From contig CAIWKO010000052.1 in the NCBI GenBank assembly GCA_903913285.1, forward strand, positions 1 to 34,744: 34,744 bases of DNA. The letters are read 5' to 3'. Each line of letters opens with the position of its first letter. The first letter of the stretch is position 1. Both the position numbers and the translations under genes were made by a program. Below the pieces are notes generated by a model that had not been told where the DNA came from, ran no database searches, and saw only the letters and a list, made by a program, of their open reading frames with translations. This DNA comes from an uncultured Bacteroidales bacterium. Its GTDB lineage: Bacteria > Bacteroidota > Bacteroidia > Bacteroidales > CAIWKO01. This document shows, in pieces, positions 23,683 to 32,798 of the stretch.

Positions 23683-25110
23683 ATGGAAAATACAATGGAT
23701 AACACACAAACACCCTATAAAGTTGCCGATATTAATTTAGCCGACTGGGGACGCAAAGAAATAGAAATCGCTGAAAAAGAAATGCCAGGGTTGATGGCAC
23801 TTCGCGAAAAATACGGACAAACCAAACCTCTGAAAGATGTCCGCATTTCGGGTTCACTCCACATGACGATTCAAACTGCCGTGTTGATTGAAACTTTAGT
23901 TGACCTTGGTGCTAATGTTCGCTGGGCAAGTTGTAATATATTTTCAACTCAGGACCATGCAGCCGCTGCAATTGCAAAAGCAGGCGTTCCTGTGTTTGCC
24001 TGGAAGGGCGAATCACTTGAAGAATATTGGTGGTGCACATTTCAGGCATTAAGTTTCCCTGAAGGAAAAGGACCACAGTTGATCGTTGATGATGGCGGTG
24101 ATGCTACTTTACTTATTCATAAAGGATTTCAGGCAGAAAACAATTCAAAAGTGTTGGATGTTGCTGCTACAAGTCAGGAAGAGCAAGTCGTTATTAATCT
24201 TTTAAAACAAGTATTAACCGACGAACCTCAAAAATGGCACACCATCGTTAAGGAATGGAAAGGCGTTTCAGAAGAAACCACTACCGGAGTACATCGTTTA
24301 TACCAAATGATGGAAAAAGGAGAACTTCTGGTTCCAGCCATTAATGTGAACGACTCGGTTACCAAATCGAAATTCGACAACCTTTATGGTTGTCGCGAAT
24401 CGCTGGCCGATGGAATTAAACGCGCCACCGATGTGATGATAGCCGGAAAAGTTGTGGTTGTGTTGGGTTATGGCGATGTTGGAAAAGGCTGTGCAAAATC
24501 AATGAAATCATACGGAGCAAGAGTTATTGTAACCGAAATCGACCCTATTTGCGCTTTGCAGGCAGCGATGGAAGGTTTTGAAGTGGCCTGTGTTGAAGAT
24601 GCTTTGTACGAAGGCAATATTTATGTTACTACTACCGGAAACCGCGACGTGATAACCGTTGAGCACATGGCAAAAATGAAAGATCAGGCAATTGTTTGCA
24701 ATATCGGCCATTTCGACAATGAAATTCAGGTTGACAAACTTGAAAATTTCCCCGGAATTAAAAAAATTACGATAAAACCTCAGGTTGACAAATATGTATT
24801 CCCTGACGGACATGCCATTTTTATGCTTGCCGAAGGCCGATTGGTGAATTTGGGTTGCGCAACCGGTCACCCTTCGTTCGTGATGAGCAATTCGTTTACG
24901 AATCAAACTCTTGCACAAATTGATCTATGGCAGCATAAAGATTCTTACAAGGTAGATGTGTACCGTTTACCTAAATATCTTGATGAAGAAGTTGCCCGTT
25001 TGCATCTCGAAAAGATTGGTGTGAAACTTACCAAACTTACCAAACATCAGTCGGATTATATTGGTGTGCCGATAGAAGGCCCTTATAAAGCCGACCATTA
25101 CAGGTATTAG
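23683..25110 (+). CDS. ahcY: Adenosylhomocysteinase
   Basis: AhcY hydrolyses S-adenosylhomocysteine to adenosine and homocysteine, relieving product inhibition of methyltransferases. The 475-residue protein includes '[20 protein letters not shown]', '[21 protein letters not shown]' and '[20 protein letters not shown]'. The NAD-binding stretch is '[30 protein letters not shown]'-like, and the family ends in 'YKADHYRY' as here. All key regions are present and the length is normal. It is a single-gene unit with a promoter at 23634-23663 and a strong terminator at 25154-25186. ATG 23683 is preferred because the promoter places transcription start just upstream. Confidence 0.97.
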   Translation: MENTMDNTQTPYKVADINLADWGRKEIEIAEKEMPGLMALREKYGQTKPLKDVRISGSLHMTIQTAVLIETLVDLGANVRWASCNIFSTQDHAAAAIAKAGVPVFAWKGESLEEYWWCTFQALSFPEGKGPQLIVDDGGDATLLIHKGFQAENNSKVLDVAATSQEEQVVINLLKQVLTDEPQKWHTIVKEWKGVSEETTTGVHRLYQMMEKGELLVPAINVNDSVTKSKFDNLYGCRESLADGIKRATDVMIAGKVVVVLGYGDVGKGCAKSMKSYGARVIVTEIDPICALQAAMEGFEVACVEDALYEGNIYVTTTGNRDVITVEHMAKMKDQAIVCNIGHFDNEIQVDKLENFPGIKKITIKPQVDKYVFPDGHAIFMLAEGRLVNLGCATGHPSFVMSNSFTNQTLAQIDLWQHKDSYKVDVYRLPKYLDEEVARLHLEKIGVKLTKLTKHQSDYIGVPIEGPYKADHYRY

Positions 25111-25153
25111 GAAAAAGTTTGAAATTTAAATTTCAACTTTCAATTTAGGATAT

Positions 25154-25186
25154 GCCGGTTGTAATAAAACTACAACCGGCTTTTTT
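25154..25186 (+). terminator. Intrinsic terminator of ahcY
   Basis: GCCGGTTGTA (25154-25163) and TACAACCGGC (25171-25180) form a perfect 10-bp stem with a 7-nt loop, followed by six T. It lies 43 bp after the ahcY stop. Confidence 0.95.
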
Positions 25187-25253
25187 ATAGAAATAAACAT
25201 AAAGGATGCATTTCTGATTTTTTTTTCTCAAATTTGCATTTTAAAACCATTTC

Positions 25254-27053
25254 ATGCTGAAAAAGTTTCATCAGTTTGTATGCTGTTCGGGAATTATTTT
25301 TCTGATGTTGTTTGCCGATTCGTGTGCAAATATCGTTACACCGACCGGCGGACCGAAAGATGTGACACCTCCGCAGCCGAAAGCCTACGAGCCTGTTAAC
25401 TTTTCAGCAAATTTCAAGGAACATAAAATAAAAATTACGTTCAACGAATTTATTACCCTTGAAGATCAGGCCAATCAAATAGTGGTTTCTCCGCCACTCA
25501 AAGATGATCCTGAATATGTAGTGAAAGGAAAATCACTTTTAATAAACCTGCCCAAAGAGTTGAAAGACTCTGTTACTTACACCATCTATTTTGGAGAATC
25601 GATACGCGACATTACGGAAAACAATATTTTAAGCGGGCTGCAATATGCCTTTTCTACCGGAAATCATATCGATTCATTGACCATAACGGGAACAGTTACA
25701 GATGCATTAACTTTAGAACCGGGCAAGGGGGTATTTGTGATGCTTTATCGTTCGGTAGATGATTCGGCACCGATGAAACATAAACCTGATTATATCACGA
25801 AAAGTAATTCAGCAGGTTTGTTTACATTAAATAATCTGGCAAATGCCCGATATAAAATATTCGTACTTGCCGATCTAAACAGCAATTTGTTGTTCGACCA
25901 ACCTACAGAAGCAATTGCTTTTGCTGACAGTTTGGTCAAACCGTATTATATTCCGAGAATAAAAGATACTGCATCGGCAAAAAAAGATACCTCATCGGTT
26001 AAGAAAAATTCCGGGCCGGTTAAAAAAGATACCATAAATATTAAAAAGGATACGCTGAAAATGCCTGTTGTAAATAATCAGGTTAACTTGCGGATGTTTT
26101 TGCAGCCCGATACGATTCAAAAACTCTTGAAAGCGCGGTCGAGTAAATACGGCCAGTTTAAATTGTATTTCAAATATCCCGTTTCGGAATTGAGCCTCAA
26201 GGTGAAAAACAAAGCTCTGCCCGACAATTGGAGATTAGACGAATATGCGAAAACCAGGGATACGGTTACCTGCTGGCTGACGAATCCGGCGATCGATACC
26301 CTAAAATATAACGTACTGGATAAAGGCGTACTGATCGATTCGGTTGATATGGTGCTCAAACAAAAAAATGTGGCTGCCACACAGCCCAAAAAACCCTCGG
26401 GAAAAGGAACATCGAATGATGAAAATTCGATTAAACCCGTCGTTTATTTTAATGCTAAGTCAGGCAATCCGTTTCCATACTATGTGCCTTTGACGATAGG
26501 CATTACAAACCCTGTTAGCGAAACTGATTTTTCGAAAGTGACGTTATCGGAAAAAGTCGATAGTAATTTCAAAGTTTTGCCGATTGTTCCTATGAATCCG
26601 GAAACTTCGGTTAAACGGTATTTTACTATCAACCAAACCTGGAAACCAAAAACCAAATACCAGATCATGGTGTTGCCGGGTGCTTTTAAAGATATTTACG
26701 GAAATGTGAACGACAGTGCCAAGGTTATTTTCACTCCGAACTCTGTTGATGACTATGGCCGAGTGCTGTTTACACTGAAATCTAAAAATTTTCAATCGCC
26801 TTATATTGTTCAGCTTTTAAGCGATAGTAAAATGGTGTTGTCCGAGAAAATCGTCAGCAGTCAGGGGCAATTGATTTTCGAAAATCTGGCTCCCGGAAAT
26901 TATCATATCCGCGTCATCCGCGACGCCAACAAAAACGGCAAATGGGATTCGGGCGACTATTTCAAAAAAAATCAGCCCGAACAAGTATTTTCCTTCCCCG
27001 AAGTGATAAATATTCGTGCCAACTGGGATTCGGAGTTTGAGTTTACGCTCTGA
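25254..27053 (+). CDS. Lipoprotein with bacterial Ig-like domain (SbsA-type)
   Basis: The 599-residue protein has a lipoprotein signal peptide whose lipobox ends 'ADSC' (Cys24). It is followed by 'ANIVTPTGGPKDVTPPQP', a sequence typical of a widespread Bacteroidota Ig-like lipoprotein family. An SbsA-like Ig domain (about 35-130) shows 'ITFNEFITLEDQANQIVVSPP' and 'YTIYFGESIRDITENN'. A second carboxypeptidase-regulatory-like segment follows (about 140-220), and the C-terminus has 'IRDANKNGKWDSGDYF'. Residues 239-266 are four 7-residue repeats rich in Lys and Ser/Thr. It is probably anchored in the outer membrane or periplasm; its function is unknown. It is read alone, downstream of the ahcY terminator. 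Confidence 0.85.
   Translation: MLKKFHQFVCCSGIIFLMLFADSCANIVTPTGGPKDVTPPQPKAYEPVNFSANFKEHKIKITFNEFITLEDQANQIVVSPPLKDDPEYVVKGKSLLINLPKELKDSVTYTIYFGESIRDITENNILSGLQYAFSTGNHIDSLTITGTVTDALTLEPGKGVFVMLYRSVDDSAPMKHKPDYITKSNSAGLFTLNNLANARYKIFVLADLNSNLLFDQPTEAIAFADSLVKPYYIPRIKDTASAKKDTSSVKKNSGPVKKDTINIKKDTLKMPVVNNQVNLRMFLQPDTIQKLLKARSSKYGQFKLYFKYPVSELSLKVKNKALPDNWRLDEYAKTRDTVTCWLTNPAIDTLKYNVLDKGVLIDSVDMVLKQKNVAATQPKKPSGKGTSNDENSIKPVVYFNAKSGNPFPYYVPLTIGITNPVSETDFSKVTLSEKVDSNFKVLPIVPMNPETSVKRYFTINQTWKPKTKYQIMVLPGAFKDIYGNVNDSAKVIFTPNSVDDYGRVLFTLKSKNFQSPYIVQLLSDSKMVLSEKIVSSQGQLIFENLAPGNYHIRVIRDANKNGKWDSGDYFKKNQPEQVFSFPEVINIRANWDSEFEFTL
25968..26051 (+). repeat. Four in-frame 21-bp repeats in the Ig-like lipoprotein gene
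   Basis: The encoded peptide reads TASAKKD, TSSVKKN, SGPVKKD, TINIKKD: four 7-residue units ending in Lys-Lys-Asp/Asn. They form a flexible charged linker between the N-terminal Ig-like part and the middle domain. The unit length equals that of the 17253 array, but the sequences are unrelated. Confidence 0.75.
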
Positions 27054-27144
27054 AAAGACTATTTAATTTAATTTTCATCTCATTTCAACATTCGGAGCAG
27101 AGAAAATAAATTAACTTTTTTTAACAAAATCCCGAAATCAATTA

Positions 27145-27152
27145 TAATTTTG
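27145..27152 (+). promoter_or_regulatory. Putative -7 box for the methylmalonyl-CoA operon
   Basis: TAATTTTG is an exact TAnnTTTG box 16 bp before the mce start. The expected upstream TTG is replaced by TTA-rich sequence, so the -33 element is weak. Confidence 0.55.
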
Positions 27153-27168
27153 TCGAAAATTTAGAGTT

Positions 27169-27579
27169 ATGAATATTTCACATATTGAACACATTGGTAT
27201 CGCGGTTAAAAACCTTGAAGAAAGCATCTCCTACTACGAAAATATACTGGGATTTAAATGTTATGCTATCGAAGAAGTGCCCGAACAAAAAGTAAAAACG
27301 GCTTTTTTTATGGTTGGCCAAACAAAAATCGAACTTCTGGAATCGACCGACCCCGAAGGACCCATCGGAAAATTTATTGAGAAAAAAGGCGAAGGCATAC
27401 ATCATCTGGCTTTTGCTACAAAAAACCTCGAAAGCGCCTTAACCGAAGTTGAAGCAAAAGGCGTTCAGCTCATCGACAAAACGCCGCGCAAAGGCGCCGA
27501 AGGACTGCATATCGGCTTCCTCCATCCAAAATCAACGCAGGGCGTTCTGACCGAATTGTGCGAAGACAAAAACAAATAA
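27169..27579 (+). CDS. mce: Methylmalonyl-CoA epimerase
   Basis: The 136-residue protein converts (R)- and (S)-methylmalonyl-CoA. It is a vicinal-oxygen-chelate (glyoxalase-like) fold with '[26 protein letters not shown]', '[32 protein letters not shown]' and '[15 protein letters not shown]', the usual epimerase signatures including the metal-binding histidines and glutamate. The length is normal. It opens a four-gene cluster; the carboxyltransferase starts 18 bp downstream, as is common in Bacteroidota. With methylmalonyl-CoA mutase, encoded elsewhere, the set connects succinate and propionate. Confidence 0.95.
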   Translation: MNISHIEHIGIAVKNLEESISYYENILGFKCYAIEEVPEQKVKTAFFMVGQTKIELLESTDPEGPIGKFIEKKGEGIHHLAFATKNLESALTEVEAKGVQLIDKTPRKGAEGLHIGFLHPKSTQGVLTELCEDKNK

Positions 27580-27597
27580 CTCTATAAATCACTACTT

Positions 27598-29157
27598 ATG
27601 GCTATTCATGATAAAATAAAAGAGCTACTCGACAAAAGAGAACTGGCAAAACTTGGAGGTGGTCAAAAACGAATTGACTCTCAACACAAAAAAGGAAAAT
27701 TAACAGCCCGCGAACGTATCGATATGCTTTTAGACGAAGACAGTTTTGAAGAATTCGACATGTTTGTAACACATCGCTGCAACAATTTCAATCTCGACAA
27801 AGAAGTTTATATGTCCGACGGTGTGGTGACCGGTTTCGGAACCATCGACGGACGTTTGGTATATGTTTTTTCGCAGGACTTCACGGTTTTCGGTGGTTCG
27901 CTCTCCGAAACTTTTGCTCAAAAAATTTGCAAGGTAATGGATATGGCCATGAAAGTCGGGGCTCCTGTTATTGGAATCAACGATAGCGGAGGAGCCCGCA
28001 TTCAGGAAGGTGTTACCAGCCTGGCAGGATATGCCGAAATTTTTCAGCGCAACATCATGGCATCGGGAGTCATTCCACAGATTTCTGCCATTTTCGGCCC
28101 GTGCGCCGGTGGAGCAGTATATTCGCCAGCGCTCACCGATTTCATCATGATGACCAAGAAAAACAGCTATATGTTCGTAACGGGCCCAAAGGTTGTAAAA
28201 ACCGTTACCGGCGAAGTGGTTACCGACGAAGAACTCGGCGGCGCCATGGTTCACGGAACCAAATCGGGAGTAAACCATTTCGTGGCCGAAGACGAACAGG
28301 AAGGATTTTTGCTGATAAGGAAATTGCTGAGCTATCTGCCTCAAAACAATCTCGAAGATCCTCCATTGGCTCCTTGCGATGACCCTATCGACCGTCTTGA
28401 AGATTTCCTGAACGAGATAGTTCCCGAAAACCCGAACAAACCTTACGATGTAAAAGACGTGATTCACGCGGTGGTCGACTCCAACGAATTTTTCGAAGTT
28501 CAGCGCCATTTTGCTCCCAACATAGTCATCGGTTATGCCCGTTTCAACGGAATGCCCGTCGGAATTGTGGCCAACCAGCCCAACTATCTGGCAGGAGTTT
28601 TAGATATCAATGCATCGCGCAAAGCCGCCCGTTTTGTTCGCTTTTGCGATGCGTTCAACATACCTTTGGTCACTTTGGTCGATGTGCCCGGATTTTTGCC
28701 CGGAACAACACAGGAATACGGTGGAATCATCATACACGGCGCAAAACTATTGTTCGCTTATGGCGAAGCTACCGTGCCGAAAGTAACCGTTACTTTGCGG
28801 AAATCTTATGGCGGTGCACATGACGTAATGAGTTCGAAACAGCTCAGAGGCGACATCAATTATGCATGGCCTTCGGCCGAAATCGCCGTTATGGGACCAA
28901 AAGGCGCCATCGAAGTGTTATATCAAAAAGACTTGAAAGAAATAACCGACGATGCCCAAAAAGCTGCATTTATTGCCGAAAAAGAACTGGAATACAAAGA
29001 AAAGTTCGCCAATCCTTATCAGGCTGCAAAATACGGTTATATCGACGATGTTATCGAACCCCGCAACACCCGATTCCGCATCATCAAAGCTTTGCAGATG
29101 CTGGCTACCAAAAAAGACCAGAATCCGCCTAAAAAACACTCGAATTTACCACTTTAA
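27598..29157 (+). CDS. mmdA: Methylmalonyl-CoA decarboxylase / propionyl-CoA carboxylase carboxyltransferase subunit
   Basis: The 519-residue protein is a biotin-dependent carboxyltransferase that transfers CO2 between biotin and propionyl-CoA or methylmalonyl-CoA. The N-terminal half has '[19 protein letters not shown]', '[22 protein letters not shown]' and '[24 protein letters not shown]'. The C-terminal half has '[50 protein letters not shown]', all typical. Cluster content cannot tell decarboxylase (needs a sodium-pumping beta subunit) from carboxylase (needs biotin carboxylase); neither partner is in the window. The gaps are 18 bp to mce and 11 bp to the next gene. Confidence 0.93.
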   Translation: MAIHDKIKELLDKRELAKLGGGQKRIDSQHKKGKLTARERIDMLLDEDSFEEFDMFVTHRCNNFNLDKEVYMSDGVVTGFGTIDGRLVYVFSQDFTVFGGSLSETFAQKICKVMDMAMKVGAPVIGINDSGGARIQEGVTSLAGYAEIFQRNIMASGVIPQISAIFGPCAGGAVYSPALTDFIMMTKKNSYMFVTGPKVVKTVTGEVVTDEELGGAMVHGTKSGVNHFVAEDEQEGFLLIRKLLSYLPQNNLEDPPLAPCDDPIDRLEDFLNEIVPENPNKPYDVKDVIHAVVDSNEFFEVQRHFAPNIVIGYARFNGMPVGIVANQPNYLAGVLDINASRKAARFVRFCDAFNIPLVTLVDVPGFLPGTTQEYGGIIIHGAKLLFAYGEATVPKVTVTLRKSYGGAHDVMSSKQLRGDINYAWPSAEIAVMGPKGAIEVLYQKDLKEITDDAQKAAFIAEKELEYKEKFANPYQAAKYGYIDDVIEPRNTRFRIIKALQMLATKKDQNPPKKHSNLPL

Positions 29158-29168
29158 AAAATTCAGCT

Positions 29169-29414
29169 ATGGCAGTTTTTAAAAAGAAAAAAAATGAAAA
29201 ACCTATAGTTGAAGAAGTGGTTGCTAAACCCGACTTCAACGAAATAGCAGCAGTAATTGCTATGGCAATTGATATGCACATGAGGGATATTCACGATTTT
29301 GAAAAGACCGTTTTGACGATTCAAAAAGTCATGCGCCCCTACTCACCGTGGAGTTCAAAAATATACGGCTTGCGCCAAATGCCCTTGCATATCCCGCGCC
29401 AGAGGTTTAAATAA
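29169..29414 (+). CDS. Short OadG-like protein lacking the membrane segment
   Basis: The 81-residue protein resembles only the C-terminal part of OadG-family subunits. Residues from about 24 read 'FNEIAAVIAMAIDMHMRDIHDFEKTVLTIQKV' and then 'YSPWSSKIYGLRQMP', a recognised ending of Bacteroidota OadG-like proteins. The expected N-terminal transmembrane helix is absent; instead there is a charged start (MAVFKKKKNEKP). In the normal complex this subunit helps assemble the membrane enzyme. Its place between mmdA and the biotin carrier (gaps 11 and 22 bp) supports the family call. It could be a real soluble variant or a shortened gene. Confidence 0.7.
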   Translation: MAVFKKKKNEKPIVEEVVAKPDFNEIAAVIAMAIDMHMRDIHDFEKTVLTIQKVMRPYSPWSSKIYGLRQMPLHIPRQRFK

Positions 29415-29436
29415 TAACACTTAATTTGATCGAAAC

Positions 29437-29877
29437 ATGAGTAAATATAAATTCCAAATAGATAAAAATCAATACGAAGTTGATATAACCAATATTGATG
29501 ACAACATAGCCGACGTAACCGTAAATGGCGTTACCTATAAAGTTGAAGTCGAAAAGTCGCTGCAAACCACCAAAACACCAAAACTGATACGGTCGGTCGC
29601 TGTTCCTTCAACCGACAGCTCGCGCCAGGTGGCAAAAACCTCCTCACCTTCTGCCCCCAAAGGCGCCGGAGTTATCAAGTCTCCTTTGCCCGGTAAGGTC
29701 CTGAATATTCTGGTAAAAGCCGGTGATATGGTATCTATAGGGCAAAAAATTGTTGTGCTCGAAGCCATGAAAATGGAAAACAACATCGATTCCGACAAAG
29801 AAGGAAAAGTTACCGAAGTGAAAGTTAATAAAGGCGATAATGTGATGGAAGGCGATATTTTAGTTGTTATCGGCTAA
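29437..29877 (+). CDS. mmdC: Biotin carboxyl carrier protein
   Basis: The 146-residue carrier has a C-terminal biotinyl domain (about 76-146) with Lys112 in the biotinylation motif 'LEAMKMENNI', preceded by 'IKSPLPGKVLNILVKAGDMVSIGQKIVV'. An N-terminal beta segment (about 1-45) and a Pro/Ser-rich linker (about 46-76) complete it. It shuttles CO2 between the carboxylase or decarboxylase partner and the carboxyltransferase. It closes the mce cluster; the next gene is convergent (23 bp away). The beta subunit or biotin carboxylase gene that often completes the cluster is not present here. Confidence 0.93.
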   Translation: MSKYKFQIDKNQYEVDITNIDDNIADVTVNGVTYKVEVEKSLQTTKTPKLIRSVAVPSTDSSRQVAKTSSPSAPKGAGVIKSPLPGKVLNILVKAGDMVSIGQKIVVLEAMKMENNIDSDKEGKVTEVKVNKGDNVMEGDILVVIG

Positions 29878-29900
29878 AAATGGTTGCAGTTTTGCCTGCA

Positions 29901-31727
29901 TCACTTCCCTGAGAATAGTTTCGGAATAAAATAACTTTGTTTATTGAGTTTTAATATCCGGATTATTTCCTGCTTATTTTCTTTTAAATACCAAAAAAAC
30001 AAAAGTTTTTGCTGACGTTTCTCTTCAATATTACGCGGAACAAAAACATTTTTCCCCGTGTACGGGTCTATTCCGGTGTAATACATAACCGACGAAAGTG
30101 TCATGGGAGTTGGCGTCAGGTCCTGCACCTGTTCCAGTTGGATGCCGGTTTTCTTTGTTTCCAAAGCACAATCGGCCATATCGGCAATGGTGCAACCGGG
30201 ATGACTCGAAATAAAATACGGTATCAATTGCTGTTTGAGCCCGGCCTTTTCCGAAATAAGGTAAAACTGCTCCTTTAGCTGTTGATACAATCCGAACGAA
30301 GGCTTGCGCATAACCGCCAATACCTTATCCGAAGTGTGTTCGGGAGCCACTTTCAATCGTCCGGAAACATGGTTTTTTACCACCTGCCTGAAATATTCCA
30401 TGTAGTGATACTTTTTTTCGTCTTCGGCTTTCTTCCCGATGAACATGTCGTAACGCAATCCGCTGCCGATAAAAACTTTTTTGATTCCCGCCAGTGCGCT
30501 TATGTTTTTATAAAGATCAATTAGGGGTTTATGATTATCGTTCAGGTTGGAACATTTTCGAGGGTAGATACATGAAAACCGGCTGCACTTTTCGCAAACG
30601 CTTAATTTTATGCCCTGCATTTTATACATATTGGCCGATGGTCCCCCCAAATCGCTCAGGTATCCCTTAAAATCAGGCATCGCAATGATCTTCTCCACTT
30701 CTTTGCGTATCGATTCTTCCGATCGCGACGACACAAATTTGCCCTGATGCATGGATATCGAACAAAAACTGCATCCGCCGAAACATCCCACATGCGTATT
30801 CACCGAATGCCGAATCATTTCATAGGCGGGTATGCTGCCCCTTTTCAAATACCGCGGATGAGGCATACGCGTGTATGGAAGCTCATAGGCGGCATTCAAT
30901 TCTTCCGAAGTCATGGGTGCATAAGGAGGATTAACAACCACCAGCTTATCGCCAACGGCCTGTATCAGGGTATCTGCCTTCAGTTTGTTCGATTCGGTTT
31001 CTATAACGGTGAACGCTTGACCAAAAAGCCGTTTGTTCTTCAAACAATCTTCGTGCGACGGAAGCTGTATCTTCGGAGCAGCAATATCTTCAATTCCGTT
31101 TTTAGTCAGGTAGGCTGTCTGAGGAATACTATGAGCATTATTTATGCTACCTCCCGATTTGATAAGTTTTAATAGAGCTTTTAAAGGCAATATTCCCGAG
31201 CCATACACCAACAGATCAGCGCCGGAATCAACCAATATCGATGGTTTCAGCGTATCCGACCAATAATCGTAATGCGTAAACCGCCTCAACGAAGGTTCTA
31301 CCCCGCCTATCACCACAGGCACATCCGGGAAAAGCTGCTTCAATATTTTACTATAAACCACCGTAGCATAATCCGGTCGAAAACCTGCTTTGTCGCCGGG
31401 TGTGTAGGCATCGGTGGAACGCAGCCGCTTAAAAGCAGTGTAGTGATTCACCATCGAATCCATGCATCCTGAACTGATACCGAAAAATAAACGCGGTTTG
31501 CCCAACTTTTTAAAATCACGCAGATCGTCTCGCCAGTTGGGCTGAGGCAAAACAGCTACCCTGTATCCTTCGCTTTCAATCAAGCGTGCTATCATGGCGT
31601 GGCCGAAAGAAGGATGATCAACGTAGGCATCGCCGCTGACGATGATCACATCCACATAATCCCAGCCTCGTTTATCAAGTTCTTCTTTGCTAATCGGAAG
31701 CCAATCGTTTGCTGTTGCTGATCTCAT
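29901..31727 (-). CDS. ygiQ: YgiQ family radical SAM protein
   Basis: The product is a large radical SAM protein of the YgiQ type. It has the N-terminal 'MRSATANDWLPISKEELDKRGWDYVDVIIVSGDAYVDHPSFG', a middle 'CFGGCSFCSISMHQGK' whose three cysteines (Cx3Cx2C) hold the 4Fe-4S cluster, and 'VAPEHTSDKVLAVMRKP' plus 'YFISSHPGC' later on. I choose ATG at 31727 (608 residues). The further-upstream TTG at 31739 would overlap a promoter box on the minus strand (TACCTTTG, 31744-31737). The function of YgiQ is unknown. The gene is convergent with the biotin carrier gene. Confidence 0.93.
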   Translation of the reverse strand: MRSATANDWLPISKEELDKRGWDYVDVIIVSGDAYVDHPSFGHAMIARLIESEGYRVAVLPQPNWRDDLRDFKKLGKPRLFFGISSGCMDSMVNHYTAFKRLRSTDAYTPGDKAGFRPDYATVVYSKILKQLFPDVPVVIGGVEPSLRRFTHYDYWSDTLKPSILVDSGADLLVYGSGILPLKALLKLIKSGGSINNAHSIPQTAYLTKNGIEDIAAPKIQLPSHEDCLKNKRLFGQAFTVIETESNKLKADTLIQAVGDKLVVVNPPYAPMTSEELNAAYELPYTRMPHPRYLKRGSIPAYEMIRHSVNTHVGCFGGCSFCSISMHQGKFVSSRSEESIRKEVEKIIAMPDFKGYLSDLGGPSANMYKMQGIKLSVCEKCSRFSCIYPRKCSNLNDNHKPLIDLYKNISALAGIKKVFIGSGLRYDMFIGKKAEDEKKYHYMEYFRQVVKNHVSGRLKVAPEHTSDKVLAVMRKPSFGLYQQLKEQFYLISEKAGLKQQLIPYFISSHPGCTIADMADCALETKKTGIQLEQVQDLTPTPMTLSSVMYYTGIDPYTGKNVFVPRNIEEKRQQKLLFFWYLKENKQEIIRILKLNKQSYFIPKLFSGK

Positions 31728-31736
31728 AATGAAAAG

Positions 31737-31744
31737 CAAAGGTA
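31737..31744 (-). promoter_or_regulatory. Putative -7 box for ygiQ
   Basis: On the minus strand this reads TACCTTTG, an exact TAnnTTTG, 10 bp before the ATG at 31727. No TTG occurs at 19-21 bp upstream (the nearest is about 14 bp away), so it is a partial match. Confidence 0.4.
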
Positions 31745-31849
31745 CGAAGAATAAATTACAAAGAATTATTGAAGTTGGATTCCCAAATTATCTGATACTG
31801 CTGAGTTTTGAAAAAACTTTCATCGTCGACCAAGTTTATTTAAGAATTT

Positions 31850-31857
31850 TACGTTTG
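31850..31857 (+). promoter_or_regulatory. Putative -7 box for the T9SS cargo gene
   Basis: TACGTTTG is an exact TAnnTTTG box 45 bp before the start at 31902. The -33 TTG is missing at the usual distance. Confidence 0.35.
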
Positions 31858-31901
31858 TAAGTACTAATTATTAATACCATTAAATAATCTACTAACTATT
31901 T

Positions 31902-32708
31902 ATGAAAGAAATTATGAGAAAAACTTTATGTTTAATCGCTGTTACAGGCATCGTAGGTTGGTTCACAACCTCAAAAGCAGCAATTGTCTACACGAATATT
32001 ACCGATGTTACAGTTAATGCCACAACAACTTCAGCAACCGTTGATTTCAATAACGATGCTACACCCGAAATATCCTTTACATGGAGCGATCCCTATGTGA
32101 CGACCATGACGAGTCCGACTACCAATCCAATATTGGATTTTGTGACTTGGGCGGCTTATCCTGCAGCAGATTGGGACGTTTTTAAAAATGTTCCATACGG
32201 CACAGTTATAAATTCAGCAAGTGGTTTCTATACCCAGGGTGATTGCTCTTTTAATCCCGGATGGCAAACCGCTCCTCACACATTAGCTACTAACACCGAT
32301 TTGTATATTGGAGTAAAATTTTCATTAAGCTCTGTTGTATACTACGGTTGGGTTAGAGTAAATATTGCCTCAGGCACAGGATACGTTACCATTAAAGATT
32401 ATGCTTACGAAAACGTTGCCGGAACAGGTATTGCTGCCGGAAGCACAACTACTACAAGCATTCATGATATTAACTCGGTACAAATAAATGCTTTTGTAAA
32501 CCCAACTACAAACAACCTGATTATTTCCACAAATGACAACGACCTTAAAGAGATCGTTGTATACAATATTACAGGCTCAATAGTTCTCAAAAATTCATTC
32601 TCGGCAACAACCTCAGAAATAGATCTCTCAAAATTAGTTTCCGGAAATTACATTGTTACTATCAAATCAGCAGAAGGATCTATCAGCAGAAAGATATTCA
32701 AAAATTGA
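31902..32708 (+). CDS. T9SS-exported protein with an unassigned N-terminal domain
   Basis: The 268-residue protein has a signal peptide within its first 27 residues (MKEIMRKTLCLIAVTGIVGW and then FTTSKAA; ATG 31902 or the second ATG at 31914). A Thr- and aromatic-rich beta domain follows (about 28-185), with 'TLATNTDLYIGVKFSLSSVVYYGWVRVNIASGTGYVTIKDYAYEN'. The C-terminal T9SS type A sorting domain covers about 195-268 ('VQINAFVNPTTNNLIISTN', ending 'ISRKIFKN'). The 'YGWVRV...IKDYAYE' segment resembles some surface beta-sandwich proteins, including PEP-CTERM-type ones, but I cannot name a domain or function. It is read alone and followed by a strong terminator. Confidence 0.8.
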   Translation: MKEIMRKTLCLIAVTGIVGWFTTSKAAIVYTNITDVTVNATTTSATVDFNNDATPEISFTWSDPYVTTMTSPTTNPILDFVTWAAYPAADWDVFKNVPYGTVINSASGFYTQGDCSFNPGWQTAPHTLATNTDLYIGVKFSLSSVVYYGWVRVNIASGTGYVTIKDYAYENVAGTGIAAGSTTTTSIHDINSVQINAFVNPTTNNLIISTNDNDLKEIVVYNITGSIVLKNSFSATTSEIDLSKLVSGNYIVTIKSAEGSISRKIFKN

Positions 32709-32733
32709 TCTTCAACAGAGTTCAACAACAAAG

Positions 32734-32769
32734 AAAAACCCGGCAGTATGAATTTACTGTCGGGTTTTT
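32734..32769 (+). terminator. Intrinsic terminator after the T9SS cargo gene
   Basis: The arms run 32734-32748 and 32755-32769, pairing AAAACCCGGCAGTA with TACTGTCGGGTTTT (one G-T wobble) over a 6-nt loop, with T at the end. It lies 26 bp past the stop and next to the promoter box at 32772. Confidence 0.9.
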
Positions 32770-32771
32770 GC

Positions 32772-32779
32772 TATTTTTG
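32772..32779 (+). promoter_or_regulatory. Putative -7 box for the 2-hydroxyacid dehydrogenase
   Basis: TATTTTTG is an exact TAnnTTTG box 20 bp before the ATG at 32799 and only a few bases after the terminator. No TTG is placed 19-21 bp upstream. Confidence 0.45.
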
Positions 32780-32798
32780 CATGTATCTATTCAACAAC

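Noticed and set aside
27730-28509. Minus-strand frame of 259 codons inside mmdA
   Set aside because: It is a shadow of a highly conserved gene, rich in Phe, His and Asn, and matches no family I know.
32748-32798. N-terminal extension of the 2-hydroxyacid dehydrogenase
   Set aside because: The upstream ATG lies inside the terminator hairpin and before the promoter box, and the family normally begins at the Met encoded at 32799.
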